Below, in pieces: positions 15,220 through 15,282 of a stretch of DNA of 15,282 nucleotides. Source of the stretch: Rhodospirillaceae bacterium UBA4468. GTDB lineage: Bacteria > Pseudomonadota > Alphaproteobacteria > Rhodospirillales > Casp-alpha2. Below the pieces are notes generated by a model. That model was not told where the DNA came from and searched no databases. It saw only the letters and a list, made by a program, of their open reading frames with translations. The stretch lies in contig DGOK01000131.1 of the NCBI GenBank assembly GCA_002389385.1, positions 1 through 15,282 on the forward strand, read 5' to 3'. The position numbers and the translations under genes were made by a program. Each line of letters opens with the position of its first letter. Position 1 is the first letter of the stretch.

Positions 15220-15282
15220 GGAGGGGTGGCCGAGTGGCTGAAGGCGCACGCTTGGAAAGCGTGTATGCGGGAAACCGTATCG
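15220..15282 (+). tRNA. tRNA-Ser (GGA anticodon), cut by window end
   Basis: The acceptor 5' strand GGAGGGG (15220-15226) is followed by TG, a D arm with GCC and GGC flanks, and an anticodon arm with stem CACGC/GCGTG and loop TTGGAAA, anticodon GGA at 15254-15256. The long variable arm ATGCGG-GAAA-CCGTAT marks a class II tRNA, as expected for serine. The T arm and the 3' acceptor strand lie beyond the window. The upstream 134 bp spacer contains TTGACT at 15140 but no convincing -10. Confidence 0.95.

Noticed and set aside
1..15282. A new defence, CRISPR, prophage or mobile system
   Set aside because: No direct repeat arrays, integrase, transposase, toxin-antitoxin or nuclease-type genes were seen; the genes are mostly housekeeping, signalling and small conserved families.

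Overview
The window looks like chromosomal core sequence from an alphaproteobacterium. This is inferred from the gene families: an invasion-associated-locus-B (IalB) type secreted protein, a Rhizobium-type (ReAV-like) L-asparaginase, a GcvA-like LysR regulator next to a DUF1127 gene, and a ketone-body/PHB-type pair of SDR dehydrogenase and acetoacetyl-CoA synthetase. Base composition is near half GC. I see no phage, IS, CRISPR or conjugative genes, so this is not an obvious accessory island. The genus cannot be told from the sequence alone.

Layout. Positions 1-2760: the 5' part of an HSD10-like SDR dehydrogenase (minus strand, runs off the edge), divergent from a DUF1232 membrane protein and acetoacetyl-CoA synthetase (aacS), which begins at a TTG with a perfect Shine-Dalgarno. 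Positions 2784-4440: a 63-residue unknown gene coupled by an ATGA overlap to a LysR gene that carries an in-frame TAG, then an AT-rich divergent spacer and a small DUF1127 gene ending in a clear intrinsic terminator. Positions 4491-5191: a DinB-fold protein, convergent with a DUF3012 lipoprotein whose only sensible start codon is ATT. Positions 5260-8351 (minus): a NAD(P)H:quinone oxidoreductase followed by a membrane sensor with HAMP and PP2C/SpoIIE phosphatase domains. Positions 8425-9048: a SpoU-family RNA methyltransferase. Positions 9067-11895 (minus): L-asparaginase, then a CHASE-domain sensor histidine kinase that is broken by two single-base frameshifts, both at T runs, and preceded by a G10 tract. 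Positions 11962-14564 (plus): ialB-like gene, a small zinc-ribbon protein and lepA, closely packed. Positions 14561-15085: an unknown membrane protein convergent with lepA. Positions 15220 to the end: the start of tRNA-Ser(GGA).

How they work together. The SDR and aacS fit conversion of hydroxyacyl-CoA/acetoacetate to acetoacetyl-CoA. The LysR gene most likely controls the divergent DUF1127 gene through the AT-rich spacer. The phosphatase and the histidine kinase are both membrane signal sensors without an obvious partner protein in the window. The strongest points for a second look are the broken or oddly started genes: the amber LysR with an intact reading frame beyond the stop, the two matched T-run frameshifts in the kinase beside a G10 tract, and the AUU-start lipoprotein. 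All could be real biology or consensus errors in the assembly; raw reads would decide. I found no convincing new multi-gene system.
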